The position numbers and the translations under genes were made by a program. Below, in pieces: positions 8,576 through 18,443 of a stretch of DNA of 64,000 nt (positions are counted from its first letter, which is position 1; every line of letters starts with the position of its first letter). The DNA is taken from the NCBI GenBank assembly GCA_002838945.1, contig PGXB01000011.1, positions 1 through 64,000 of the forward strand. Direction: 5' to 3'. The notes beneath the pieces are model-generated. The model was not told the DNA's origin. It was given only the letters and a program-made list of their open reading frames with translations, and searched no databases. The DNA comes from a candidate division Zixibacteria bacterium HGW-Zixibacteria-1. GTDB taxonomy: Bacteria; Zixibacteria; MSB-5A5; GN15; PGXB01.

Positions 8576-11296
8576 CTACATAATAATGACTATTTTTCCG
8601 ATCTGGCTGCCCCATTCGGATTCGACCGAATAGTAATAAATGCCCGAGACAACCATCTGTGTATTGCGAGTAATGAGATCCCATCTTTCGTGGGAACTCT
8701 GGGGGTATTCGGCGGGGACATTATGATTTATTTCTCGAACCAGGTCACCGTCGATACTGAATATTCTTATTGTGCATACAGGCGGCAAATTGATAAAATG
8801 TATGGATCTGGTTCGGTCATCCGGTAAACCGTTCTGCACGACAAGGCGGCCCGTATTATCAATATAATCGCGGCCCTCAAAACCATTTTCTTTATAGTTG
8901 CCGTCAATCCTGTATGGATTGGGATAAACGATAACATCCAAACTCTTCGAAACAACTTCGCCGGCCGGATGCTGGGGATATTCGGCGACATAGTTGCGCT
9001 GCGGGGGAACCTCGAGTGATTTGAGTCCGCTGGAAGGGGAGCCGTAGTCAAAAGCCGTCACGGCCACATAATAAAGCTGCGAAGGGAGCAGATTTTTCAG
9101 GATGTACTCATATTCGTAATATTTAAAAAAGAATCCATCTTCAGTGAGGTCTTCAGGATGGTATATTCTGGCGGAATCAATATTTAGAGTCTGCGGGGGG
9201 GCGGCGTCGGGGTACATTTTATGAATCAGGTTCGAATCGGCCAGGTCGGACTGATTGTAGTCCTGAGTCCCGAAATAGTAGGCGGTATCATTGAAAATGA
9301 AGGGGTTATCGATGTTGTAGCGCCCCGGGTCGAAATTGTCTCCAAAAAGGTTTTTCAGCGAGTCCAGAGTAAAAGGTATATCCTTGAGTTCCCAAATGGA
9401 CCGGTCGCGGTTCCACACGAAGCGATTGTAATCCTCAATATCGTATGAAGTCAGCAATGTGAATTCATCAGCGTGGGGGGAATAGGCCATATAGACCCGA
9501 TAACCTTCAAAGTCGAGTTCATTGCTGAAAACATCCTTATCGGTTTCGGAATAGAAGCCGTTCCAGCGAATAGCCAGCTCTCCCTGATTAAATTCATTTA
9601 CATAGGGGTATATTTTGCTTTTCACGGTGTCGCCATTGTCATCAAGAACCCACAGCATCGGGGGAGAAGGCGGCGAGGCGCCGCGGAAATCGGGAACGCC
9701 GTCACCTTCGTACCAAAGGGTATCGGCGACCGTGTATTCATAACCGCAGGCGGTGTCAATTATTAGCGGGTTCAGTTGCAGGGTATCATAACGGCAGATC
9801 AAAAGCGAATCATATCCACAGATGCGGTATTTCCCCTTATATCCGTCACCATCGCTATCGACTCCCGGATTATCATATAACCATGAAGCCCAGATCGAGT
9901 TAAGGGCAAGGTCCGAAAAATCCAGTTTCTCATAAAAGACATCGGGACTATAGGGGCTGAAATATTTTTCGAAATCATCCGGTTTGACATGGACATCATC
10001 ACCCAGAACCCAGGCAAATGACACCGGCAAAACCTCGCCGGGTGAAATATCGAACGGCCCAAACGAAAGAAGGTACCTGGCATCATAACCATCGGCCATA
10101 TCGGCGGCCCCGGCCGGGGGAGGCAGCCAGCCGTCGGCGGTGTTGTCCCTGGCCACAAACAATTGATCGTAGTCAAATTCTTCATGTCTCATGACATAAT
10201 ATTTGTTGGCATCTCCAAGCGGGGTTCCCATTCGGCCGTTCAGGTTGCGAAAGGGATCGTCCGTGGTTCCGTAGCGACGAGGGCCGAAATCGGTGCTGGC
10301 GTCATAATCACCCGCCCACCAGTTGAAGGAATATTTCAGGGAATCGGAGGGCGTTCTGACAACCCGGACGCCGGCGGCGCCGCGGGGGGAATTAACCGTA
10401 AAGGCGCCCTGGTCGCTCGGATCGCCGTTATTGTCCGTAATATAGGCGATATTAATGGTATCGATAAAGCCGCATCCGGCTGGGGAAGGAAAGGTGCGCT
10501 GGAAGCCGCAAAGATCCTCTCCGTAGCCTTCCGGACCAAAATTGGATTTGTGATGGACATCGCCGTCGACATAGATGGCCATATAGGCCTTATGCAGTTT
10601 ATCGCGGCCGATATTTTTTATGGAATAGTCAAAAAGAATAAAATCTTCGGCATATTCATAACTCCAGGCATAACTGCGCTGCGTGATTTCAATATTAAGC
10701 GGCCGGTGCGGCCGGCCGTCAATGCCGTCAATTTCGACATAGGACGGATTGGTCACGGTGTCGGTATAAACCGCGATAATGTCCTGCTCCGATTTGGCCT
10801 CTTCATCGAAATAGGGGTTGGTTCGCTGAATCGAGCGGCGGGCAATTCCGCCGCCGTAAGGATAAGTATCTTCGCCCTGATCCGGCCATAATTCCATAAC
10901 ATAACTGCCGACCCAATCATTGACGCCGATCGATACCAGGGTATCACGGCCGACGATGGCCCCGATCCAGAACCCGGCTACATAAAGATAATTTAACTGC
11001 GAGTTTCCCGGGAAAATACATGAAGGAGTTTCCAGGCCCGTTATGGGATCGACCGATACGCCCAGATAACCGCCGGTACCGTACTGACCCATATTACTCA
11101 CCGTCATCCATACCTGGCCGATTTCATGAATGGCGACCTGCACAAACGGGGCATCTGAAATAGATATCCTGGGGGTCATGGCAAATTTTTTTTCTCCGGG
11201 ATTTACTTTTTTAAAAGCTGCAGAAGGAGCTTGTGAGGATAGGAATATAACTGCCGCAGCGACACAACAGGATTTTATGACAGCATTTCGAACCAT
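8576..11296 (-). CDS. Exported repeat-family protein with C-terminal sorting-type domain (paralog 2)
   Basis: A 906-aa paralog of its two neighbours. Signal segment at residues ~8-27 (cleavage likely near the SQAPSAAF region). Shared landmarks: IGQVWMTVSNMGQYG, FWIGAIVGRDTLVSIG, QRSYAWSYEYAEDFILFDYSIKN, RMGTPLGDANKYYVMRHEEFDYDQ, DSDGDGYKGKYRI (calcium-loop-like), FEGYRVYMAYS, and the C-terminal VIVYPNPYRIDGNY...SGIYYYSVESEWGSQIGK. Much closer to paralog 3 than to paralog 1 in the parts compared by eye. The function is unknown; the C-terminal domain suggests cell-surface sorting. First gene of a probable two-gene transcript. Confidence 0.75.
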   Translation of the reverse strand: MVRNAVIKSCCVAAAVIFLSSQAPSAAFKKVNPGEKKFAMTPRISISDAPFVQVAIHEIGQVWMTVSNMGQYGTGGYLGVSVDPITGLETPSCIFPGNSQLNYLYVAGFWIGAIVGRDTLVSIGVNDWVGSYVMELWPDQGEDTYPYGGGIARRSIQRTNPYFDEEAKSEQDIIAVYTDTVTNPSYVEIDGIDGRPHRPLNIEITQRSYAWSYEYAEDFILFDYSIKNIGRDKLHKAYMAIYVDGDVHHKSNFGPEGYGEDLCGFQRTFPSPAGCGFIDTINIAYITDNNGDPSDQGAFTVNSPRGAAGVRVVRTPSDSLKYSFNWWAGDYDASTDFGPRRYGTTDDPFRNLNGRMGTPLGDANKYYVMRHEEFDYDQLFVARDNTADGWLPPPAGAADMADGYDARYLLSFGPFDISPGEVLPVSFAWVLGDDVHVKPDDFEKYFSPYSPDVFYEKLDFSDLALNSIWASWLYDNPGVDSDGDGYKGKYRICGYDSLLICRYDTLQLNPLIIDTACGYEYTVADTLWYEGDGVPDFRGASPPSPPMLWVLDDNGDTVKSKIYPYVNEFNQGELAIRWNGFYSETDKDVFSNELDFEGYRVYMAYSPHADEFTLLTSYDIEDYNRFVWNRDRSIWELKDIPFTLDSLKNLFGDNFDPGRYNIDNPFIFNDTAYYFGTQDYNQSDLADSNLIHKMYPDAAPPQTLNIDSARIYHPEDLTEDGFFFKYYEYEYILKNLLPSQLYYVAVTAFDYGSPSSGLKSLEVPPQRNYVAEYPQHPAGEVVSKSLDVIVYPNPYRIDGNYKENGFEGRDYIDNTGRLVVQNGLPDDRTRSIHFINLPPVCTIRIFSIDGDLVREINHNVPAEYPQSSHERWDLITRNTQMVVSGIYYYSVESEWGSQIGKIVIIM

Positions 11297-11475
11297 TCTA
11301 TATATCCGCCCGCAAAACCAAAAAACCTCGATTTAAGAGCACAATTCCCTTTTATTATAACATCAGCAACCTTAACCATGTTTTCATACATCGCATGTAA
11401 GATGCCATAAGCAACAAATTTAACCCATTTCCCGCCTGATTGCAAGGGGCAAAATCGCGGGAGCCGAATTAATAA

Positions 11476-11508
11476 GGCCCGGGATAATAATCACTCTTAT
11501 CCCGGGCC
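11476..11508 (-). terminator. Rho-independent terminator of exported paralog 3
   Basis: A perfect 12-bp stem (GGCCCGGGATAA, 11476-11487, pairing with 11497-11508) with a 9-nt loop. On the minus strand it is followed by TTATTAATT. It lies about 40 bases past the stop at 11547 and separates that gene from the next transcript. Confidence 0.75.
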
Positions 11509-11546
11509 GCAGTTTGATTTAGTATTCAGTCAAGGACGACTGTAAT

Positions 11547-14228
11547 TTACATAATAATAACAATTTTCCCGATCTGATTTCCGGCCTCGGATTCGACGGA
11601 GTAATAATAAATCCCTGAAACTATGGCCTGAGTATTACGGGTAATCAGATCCCACCGTTCATGAGAGGCCTGTGGCGCTCCCAGCGGCACATCGTGATCA
11701 ATCTGACGCACCATGTCACCATCAAGCGTGAAAATACGGATGGTGCATTTATTCGGCAGATTAATAAAATGTATCGATCGTGTCCGATCCTCGGGAAATC
11801 CCTGTTGCTGTGCCAGACTGTCGGTAAAGGAAGGATAGGTGACATAATCACGTCCCTCAAAGCCATAATCAAGGTACTTTCCGTCAACCCGGTAAGGATT
11901 GGGATAAACGATAACATTAAGGCCCTTTGCTTCAACATCCTTCGCCGAATTCAGCGGATATTCGGCGACAAAGTTCTTATTCTTGGGTGTTTCGAGCGAA
12001 AGCAGGCCGCTGCTCGGGGAACCATAGTCAAAGGCGGTCACGCTCACATAATGAAGTTGCGAAGGCAGAAGATTTTTCAGAGTAAATTCATATTCATAAT
12101 ATTTGAAATACAGGCCGTCATCGGTCAGTTCCTCGGGATTATGTATTCTGGCCGTATCAATGTTGAGATTAGTCGGGCGTGTCGTTACCTCGGGATAGAC
12201 CTTATGAATGCCGTTAAGATCGGACAGATCGGACTGGTTCCAATCCTGGCTCGTGAAATAGTAAGCGGTGTCATTCCAGAGAAACGGATTGTCGACATCA
12301 TATTGTAAAGGATCAAAACCCTGGCCGTAATATTGCTTCAGGGTGTCAACAAGGAACGGTGTATCCTTTAATTCCCAGATTCCGCGATTGCGATTCCAGG
12401 TATAACGATTGAAGTCTTCGATATCATAAGAGGCAATCAGCGAATATGATGCGGCCGCCGGAGCAAATGAAAGATAAACACGATAGCCTTCAAAGTCGAC
12501 CTCGTTGCTGAAAACATCTCTTTCGGTTTCCGACCGCATGCCATTCCAGCGAACCCGGAGAAGACCCTGATTAAATTCGTTGACTGATGGAAGAACCCGG
12601 CTGCGCAGGGTGTCGCCGTCATCATTAATGACCCAAAGCTGCGGCGCCGGCGGCGGCGAGGCTCCGCGGAAATCGGGAACCCGATCGCCCTCATAATAAA
12701 CGGTATCGGCCTGGGTCGCCATATAGCAGGAGGAAGTATCAATCTGCAGAGGGTCATAGGAAATGGTATCATAGCATGTAGTCAGCGTCGAATCATATAT
12801 GCATATTCTGTATTTGCCGCGATAGCCGTCGCCATCGGAGTCGACACCGGGGTTGTCATAGATCCAGGCGGCCCACATGGCATTTTTGCCAAGGTCGTCA
12901 AAATTCAGATAGTCGTAATAGATTTGCGGCTCGTAGGCATTAAATATATTTTTGAAGGCATCACAATTGGTATGGAAATTATCTCCGGCCACATATGCAA
13001 AGCTGATGGGCAGGACCTCGCCCGGATCAATATCGAAAGGACCAAAAGAAAGAAGGTAACGAGTATCATAACCGTCCGCGAAGTTCACGGCATTACTTCC
13101 GGAAGGTCTCGGCAGCCATCCTTCGGCAGTATGATCCAGCGCTGTAAACAGCTGGTCATAGTCGAATTCCTCATGCCGCATAATATAATACTTGTTCCGG
13201 TCTCCTTCCGGGGTTCCCAGAAAGCCGCCAAAATCACGGAAAGGATCATCAAGTGTGCCGGCTTTGCGCGGCCCAAAGTCCTGAGAGGCATCGCCGTTGG
13301 AAATCCACCAGTTGAAAGAGTAATTCAACGAGTCGGAAGGTGTCCTGACGACTCTTGTGGCAGTAACCGCAATCAACGAATTTGTCGAGTAAGGACAGAC
13401 ATCGGCGGCCAATTGTTTGCCATCGTTATCGGCGATCCAGGCAATATTGATGGTATCGATAAAATCGCAGCCAAATTCGGACGGTATCGACCGTTTAAAT
13501 CCGCAGATATCGTCGTCAAAGCCCTCCTGGCTACCCTTCGTCTTGACGTCGGCATCGACATAAATTCCCATGTAGGTTTTTTTTAGGGTTTTGCGACCAA
13601 TATTCTTGATACCATAATCGAATAAAACGAAATCTTCGGCGTAAGAATAACTCCAGGCAAAGCTGCGCTGAGTAACCTCGATACTAAGAGGCATATGCGG
13701 CCGCCCGTCAAAATTATCGATAGCCACATAACCCGGATCAGTGACAGTATCGGTATATAAAGAGATATAATCCTGTTCCGAAATAGCATTGACATCACCG
13801 ACATTTGTAATCGACCGGCTTATAATAGCCCCGCGCGGGTATGGATCCGGCCACATTTCCCGGGTAAACATCCAGCCATCGGCACCGACCGAAACCAGAG
13901 TATCGCGGCCGACGACAGCACCTATCCAGAAACTGCCGGCGAAAAGATACTCCGCCTGGCTGGGGTATGGATATTGACACGAAGGGAGACCTCCATCAGA
14001 TGCCAGAAAGCCGGTTCCAAAATGACCCTGGTTATTGATGGCCAGGCCGATTCTGCCCACGGTATGAGCATATGCTTCAACATAGGGCGTTTCGGCTGTC
14101 ACCTTGCCGACAAATTGATTCGCCTCACTCATATCAAACAATGCCCGCCCTGTTGATACATTGAAGCCAAGCAGCAGTGCGATAGTCATTATCGAGAAAA
14201 TGGAAACGGCTAATCTCGAATATTTCAT
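11547..14228 (-). CDS. Exported repeat-family protein with C-terminal sorting-type domain (paralog 3)
   Basis: An 893-aa protein with a signal segment (IFSIMTIALLLGFNVSTGRA). It shares the body of paralog 2: FWIGAIVGRDTLVSVG, QRSFAWSYSYAEDFVLFDYGIKN, FNWWISNGDASQDFGPRKAG, RHEEFDYDQLFTALDHTAEGW, DSDGDGYRGKYRI and FEGYRVYLSFA. The C-terminal domain is VIVYPNPYRVDGKY...HERWDLITRNTQAIVSGIYYYSVESEAGNQIGK. Its own terminator (11476-11508) and a GTGAGGG ribosome site before the ATG mark it as a separate transcript. Function unknown; probably surface-exposed or secreted. Gene duplication produced the three-gene array. Confidence 0.75.
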   Translation of the reverse strand: MKYSRLAVSIFSIMTIALLLGFNVSTGRALFDMSEANQFVGKVTAETPYVEAYAHTVGRIGLAINNQGHFGTGFLASDGGLPSCQYPYPSQAEYLFAGSFWIGAVVGRDTLVSVGADGWMFTREMWPDPYPRGAIISRSITNVGDVNAISEQDYISLYTDTVTDPGYVAIDNFDGRPHMPLSIEVTQRSFAWSYSYAEDFVLFDYGIKNIGRKTLKKTYMGIYVDADVKTKGSQEGFDDDICGFKRSIPSEFGCDFIDTINIAWIADNDGKQLAADVCPYSTNSLIAVTATRVVRTPSDSLNYSFNWWISNGDASQDFGPRKAGTLDDPFRDFGGFLGTPEGDRNKYYIMRHEEFDYDQLFTALDHTAEGWLPRPSGSNAVNFADGYDTRYLLSFGPFDIDPGEVLPISFAYVAGDNFHTNCDAFKNIFNAYEPQIYYDYLNFDDLGKNAMWAAWIYDNPGVDSDGDGYRGKYRICIYDSTLTTCYDTISYDPLQIDTSSCYMATQADTVYYEGDRVPDFRGASPPPAPQLWVINDDGDTLRSRVLPSVNEFNQGLLRVRWNGMRSETERDVFSNEVDFEGYRVYLSFAPAAASYSLIASYDIEDFNRYTWNRNRGIWELKDTPFLVDTLKQYYGQGFDPLQYDVDNPFLWNDTAYYFTSQDWNQSDLSDLNGIHKVYPEVTTRPTNLNIDTARIHNPEELTDDGLYFKYYEYEFTLKNLLPSQLHYVSVTAFDYGSPSSGLLSLETPKNKNFVAEYPLNSAKDVEAKGLNVIVYPNPYRVDGKYLDYGFEGRDYVTYPSFTDSLAQQQGFPEDRTRSIHFINLPNKCTIRIFTLDGDMVRQIDHDVPLGAPQASHERWDLITRNTQAIVSGIYYYSVESEAGNQIGKIVIIM

Positions 14229-14270
14229 TTTTCCCTCACGTTTTGTTTATTGACGATTTTTTAACTCCCA

Positions 14271-14299
14271 AAGTTAGCATAATTGGCTTAAAATTGCAA
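14271..14299 (-). promoter_or_regulatory. Possible sigma-70-type promoter of exported paralog 3
   Basis: On the minus strand TTGCAA (14299-14294) is followed after 17 bases by TAACTT (14276-14271), about 43 bases before the ATG at 14228. Both boxes deviate from consensus, so this is tentative. Confidence 0.3.
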
Positions 14300-14485
14300 G
14301 TGCCAAAATAGTAAATTTATCAAAAAAAACGTTATATTTCTTCCTCTTATAGCGGAGCTACCCCTTAAAAGAAGACGCATAAGATTTAATAATATTCAAA
14401 AGGAAATCATGCTAAATTGAAAAAAATGCGTGCCCTAAGCGGCAGTAAAAGTAATTTGCCAAACACTTTGATCAAAAAATAAAAA

Positions 14486-14511
14486 ACCCCGCCTATAAAC
14501 AGACGGGGTTA
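14486..14511 (-). terminator. Rho-independent terminator of the M16 protease operon
   Basis: On the minus strand the stem AACCCCGTCTG / GCGGGGTT with a TTTATAG-type loop is followed by TTTTTTATTTTTT. It lies about 20 bases beyond the stop at 14529. The rest of the 14229-14528 gap is AT-rich and carries no gene. Confidence 0.75.
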
Positions 14512-14528
14512 ATACAAATGTCCATTTT

Positions 14529-16661
14529 TCAGGGCCGCTTGAAGGTATCTTCTGGAATCGCCGGGTTTATTTTCAATTCGCTCAGAGTAATTTCCGCGGT
14601 TGCTTTGCCGTCGGATTCAATTATGATCGAGAAGGGGATCTTTAGGCCAGAGATATCCCGATAATCGGATATAATATGAGTCAGATTACCCGGACCCATA
14701 ATTGTGTTGCCAAAAAACATCTTACCGACCGGCAGGTGTGTCTCGGAATCGAGGATCAGTTTAAATGACATGGCGTCGTCCAAAGATGAAATTTTGACAA
14801 TATCGGCCGGCCGGCCGTTGAAATCTTCAGATTTGACAAAGACAGCTTTGAATTGAGGATTTTCAAGGTCCTGAAATATGCGCATGGTGTTGCGAAATTC
14901 ATCTTCCTTGGATTCGGCAACCTGCTCGGATGTCATGTCCATGGTATTGCCCGCCTGCTGCATCCAGCCTGTTTCACCATCAGTCACCGTAACAATTTCA
15001 CCCATGGGCGTATTTACTATTTCCTTGCTTTTATCCGGGAAAACGTTGTATGAAGTGGCGGAAATTGATATTTTTCCCTGGGGCAGAACCAGAGCAATGT
15101 CGCTCTTCGAGGATATCGAAGTTACTTTTTTAAAGGACTCAATCCCGCCGCAGGCCCCGGCCGCGGCCTTAAGCAATTCCAGACCCCGGGCCAGCGATTC
15201 CTCGTTGACCACGACCTCTTCAGCGACCTCTCCGGAGGGAATGCTAATATCTATCTGATCCACCCGGCCAAAAGTGGACAGCGGTTGATCGAACTGGTCC
15301 TGTATGCCGACCACTACGATGTGCATTTCATCCGGATGAAACCGGCGTTTGGCAACATCGATAACATCGGCGGCCGTCACTTTTTCAATATTTTCTTTGA
15401 CGGTATACAGAAAATCCTGCGGGAAATCATAGTAATCATAGGTCATCATACGGTTGATTATTTCGCCCTTGGAATCGAAATTGAAGACAAAAGAATTCAG
15501 GTAGCTGGATTTGGCACGCTGTAATTCTTCCTCGGTGGGCGGATCGGTTTGCATCCGGCGAATTTCAGTCATCACCGCCTTAATCGCTTCCGCGGTGGAT
15601 TCCAGCTTGGTTATTACATAGTTATAATATATTCCGGGAAAGGCAATGTTGGTTGTAAACATACCGCCGGTGGAATAAGCCAGCCCCTTTTTACTGCGAA
15701 CCTCATTGAACATACGACTGCCGAAGCTTCCACCCAAAACATTATTGGCAACGGTCAGAGCAAAGAAATCGGGATCGCCGGTCAGGCCGCCGATATGACC
15801 AATTAATATATTTGACTGGGTGATATTCTCTTTTTCGATATAATGCACACCCGGTTTGAATTCATAATTAACTTCAGGCAGTTTGGGGACTTTTCCGGCC
15901 CCCTTGGGCCAATCGCCGAAATATTTTTTGATTTTGGCGGTCATTTCGGCTTTATCAAAATCGCCCCAGACGGCAATCATAACATTCTCGGGAGAGATAT
16001 ATTTATTGTGGAAGTCGATCAGGTCTTCGCGGGTAATGCTGTTGACGGTAGCGTACTCGGTCTGCCGGGCATAAGGTGAATCCGCGCCATAAATGATCTT
16101 CTTGAATTCACGGATACACACACTAAAGGGTTCGTCGTTCCGGCTCGAGATCTCGGTTCTCTTCCGATTTTTGGCCAAATCGATCTTATCCTGATTGAAC
16201 TGCGGATTTCGGAGGATGTCGGCCAGAATTTCCAATCCGGTATCGGAATATTCCGAGAGGATATTCATACCCGCGGTACCACTGGTGGTTCCGATATTAA
16301 CTTCTATTGATGCGCCGATAGCTTCCAGCGCCTCATCAATTTCATCACCGCTCATGCGCGCCGTCCCGCCGGTTCGCATGACGTCACCGGTGATTTCCCC
16401 GAGGCCGATCTTGTCGGCCGGATCGAGAAAACTTCCGGCCGCCAGGAAAACATTGGCACGGACCACGGGTAATTCATGGTCCTCGAGTATATACAGCGTA
16501 ATCCCATTGGCCAGCGGGATTTTCTCTATATCCGGAATCTCAATGGTGTGAAGAGGGGGGAATTTAATATTATCAATCGTTCTGGCCGCATCGACTGCTG
16601 GGCCAGTCAACAAGGCGAAAACGATTGAACATAATCCGATTATTTTTATAGCCTTATGCAT
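14529..16661 (-). CDS. M16-type zinc-protease homolog lacking HxxEH, with C-terminal extension
   Basis: A 710-aa exported protein with an N-terminal signal segment (IIGLCSIVFALLTGPAVDAA). Residues ~40-470 show the two-lobed M16 fold (LANGITLYILEDHELPVVRANVF; RSKKGLAYSTGGMFTT). The zinc motif is replaced at residues 88-93 by GEITGD, so the chain cannot bind zinc in the usual way; it should be the non-catalytic partner, like the alpha subunit of two-chain M16 peptidases. From ~485 on comes a beta-rich extension (LPQGKISISATSYNVFPDKS...LPVGKMFFGN) resembling lipoprotein-carrier-like domains. It begins 13 bases after the catalytic partner, so the two are one operon. Confidence 0.85.
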   Translation of the reverse strand: MHKAIKIIGLCSIVFALLTGPAVDAARTIDNIKFPPLHTIEIPDIEKIPLANGITLYILEDHELPVVRANVFLAAGSFLDPADKIGLGEITGDVMRTGGTARMSGDEIDEALEAIGASIEVNIGTTSGTAGMNILSEYSDTGLEILADILRNPQFNQDKIDLAKNRKRTEISSRNDEPFSVCIREFKKIIYGADSPYARQTEYATVNSITREDLIDFHNKYISPENVMIAVWGDFDKAEMTAKIKKYFGDWPKGAGKVPKLPEVNYEFKPGVHYIEKENITQSNILIGHIGGLTGDPDFFALTVANNVLGGSFGSRMFNEVRSKKGLAYSTGGMFTTNIAFPGIYYNYVITKLESTAEAIKAVMTEIRRMQTDPPTEEELQRAKSSYLNSFVFNFDSKGEIINRMMTYDYYDFPQDFLYTVKENIEKVTAADVIDVAKRRFHPDEMHIVVVGIQDQFDQPLSTFGRVDQIDISIPSGEVAEEVVVNEESLARGLELLKAAAGACGGIESFKKVTSISSKSDIALVLPQGKISISATSYNVFPDKSKEIVNTPMGEIVTVTDGETGWMQQAGNTMDMTSEQVAESKEDEFRNTMRIFQDLENPQFKAVFVKSEDFNGRPADIVKISSLDDAMSFKLILDSETHLPVGKMFFGNTIMGPGNLTHIISDYRDISGLKIPFSIIIESDGKATAEITLSELKINPAIPEDTFKRP

Positions 16662-16674
16662 ATATCACTCCTAA

Positions 16675-18192
16675 TTAATTGCTTTTATCTTCGACCGGTT
16701 TTTCAAGATAGGCGACGACTCGCTTGTCAGGATCAAGGTATTTTTCGGCCGCTTTTTTCAAATCATCGGCGGTCAGGGCATTGACTCGATCGATCTCTTT
16801 GAATAATTCCCGCCAGTCGCCCTTGGTGAAATAATAGTCGGCCAATTGGGCGGCCATCCCGGAATTGGAAGCAAGAGCATTAATCAGGCCGGATTTGGCC
16901 TTGGCCTTGATCTTTTCCAATTCGGAATCCGGTATCGGTTCCGTGCGCACTTTTTCGATTTCGGAGAGAATCATGCTTTCATTTTCGGCATTAGTAAAAT
17001 CATTGGAAGGAATGCAAAAGACGCCAAACAAGGTTTCAAATTTTTCCCCGGGAAATCCGGTAAAAGCAGAGGCTTCAACGGCGCTTTTTTTATCTTTTAC
17101 AAGATTCTTGTACAACGCGGATGTTCGTCCCGAACCGAGGTAACTTGCCAGGGCGCTGAGGGCGGTATAATCGGGATCAACGGCGGGAGGAATCCGGTAA
17201 CCCATAATAAACATGGGCTGTGAATTTTCATAAATCGTCGACGTCCGAACACCAAACGGAGCCTCTTCTGTAATCATGACGGGCCGCGGCTTAGGGTGAT
17301 CCTCGAGACGGCCGAAATATTTTTTGGCGAGCCGGATGACTTCATCGGGGTTGACGTCCCCGACGATGGCGATCGCCATGTTGCGCGGAACATAATGGCT
17401 GGAGAGCTGCCGGCGCATTACCGGACGATTATAATTCTGAATTTCTTCCATCTCACCAACCATACATTTGCCGTAGGGGTGAGAATTAAAGGCCAGGCCC
17501 AGAAATTCATTCAGGAAAAGTTTCCCGGTGGGGGAGGAAGTTACCCGGAAGCGACGTTCTTCGGCAATAACCTGCTTTTCCTTATAGAGTTGTCGGAGAA
17601 CCGGGTTGGCAAAGCGGTCGGATTCCATGGCCATCCATAATTCCAGCCGATTGGAAGGATAATTTATATAATAGACGGTATTATCATAACTGGTTCCGGC
17701 GTTCATGCCGATGCCGCCTTCGCTTTCGACGATTTGACCGAATTCATTGGTAATGACATATTGATCCGAAGAATCGGCTGCGGCCGCAAGCTGTTTATCG
17801 AGGGAAGCCAGCAAAGCGGAATCGGCCAATTCGCCTTTGGCCCGTTCGGCAAGAATAAGTTCAAAAATACGGTCTTCCTCGTCAATCCATTTTAATTCTT
17901 TCTTAATATCGGTGGTCCCGATTTCGCGAGTACCTTTGAAGGCCATATGTTCGAACATATGGGCCATCCCCATGCTTCCCATCGGGTCATCGACACATCC
18001 GGCATCGACATGGGTGACACATGACACCACCGGGGCATCATGCCGGGGAAGGATAATGATGGTCAGGCCGTTGTCCAGTTTGTACTCAACAATCTGCTTT
18101 TCGATTTCCGAAAATTCAAAAGAAAGGACCGGCCCGGCAGCCATCAGAACCATAATAATCAGAGCATACGGTAATGATCTGAAAGGCTTCAT
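16675..18192 (-). CDS. M16-family zinc peptidase, catalytic subunit (periplasmic)
   Basis: A 505-aa protein with an N-terminal signal segment (YALIIMVLMAAGPVLS). The inverse zinc motif HMFEH lies at residues 78-82, and the third ligand Glu is in the VIAEERRF segment. Between them is a long charged insertion (about residues 95-150). The C-lobe shows MFIMGYRIPP and YLGSGRTSALYKNLVKDK. The pair with the HxxEH-less protein encoded just downstream matches heterodimeric bacterial M16 peptidases. The likely role is degradation of peptides in the periplasm. Confidence 0.9.
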   Translation of the reverse strand: MKPFRSLPYALIIMVLMAAGPVLSFEFSEIEKQIVEYKLDNGLTIIILPRHDAPVVSCVTHVDAGCVDDPMGSMGMAHMFEHMAFKGTREIGTTDIKKELKWIDEEDRIFELILAERAKGELADSALLASLDKQLAAAADSSDQYVITNEFGQIVESEGGIGMNAGTSYDNTVYYINYPSNRLELWMAMESDRFANPVLRQLYKEKQVIAEERRFRVTSSPTGKLFLNEFLGLAFNSHPYGKCMVGEMEEIQNYNRPVMRRQLSSHYVPRNMAIAIVGDVNPDEVIRLAKKYFGRLEDHPKPRPVMITEEAPFGVRTSTIYENSQPMFIMGYRIPPAVDPDYTALSALASYLGSGRTSALYKNLVKDKKSAVEASAFTGFPGEKFETLFGVFCIPSNDFTNAENESMILSEIEKVRTEPIPDSELEKIKAKAKSGLINALASNSGMAAQLADYYFTKGDWRELFKEIDRVNALTADDLKKAAEKYLDPDKRVVAYLEKPVEDKSN

Positions 18193-18391
18193 ATTAAAAC
18201 TCCTCCTTAAGTGGTAATATATTTAAAATATCAACATTCAAACCTATTGCCTGCAATACAAGTTATTTATCAAATATATGATTATTCAATTTCATGTTTT
18301 ATGGAATATTGAAAGAAATATTCAGAATGTCAAGTCCGGGAATTATTTAGTATTGCAGGGAGGACCTTTTACTGGATTTTAAAGTAGAAAA

Positions 18392-18416
18392 AAGAGTGAA
18401 GATTAACTTCACTCTT
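18392..18416 (-). terminator. Rho-independent terminator of the glucan phosphorylase gene
   Basis: A perfect 10-bp stem AAGAGTGAAG / CTTCACTCTT with a 5-nt loop, followed on the minus strand by TTTTCTACTTT. It starts 28 bases past the stop at 18444. Confidence 0.75.
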
Positions 18417-18443
18417 AAATGACAATTGCATATTCAATAATTT

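Noticed and set aside
10163-10891. Long open frame on the plus strand opposite exported paralog 2
   Set aside because: It is a shadow of a well-supported gene on the minus strand: no ribosome site, no domain, composition reflects the complementary codon pattern.
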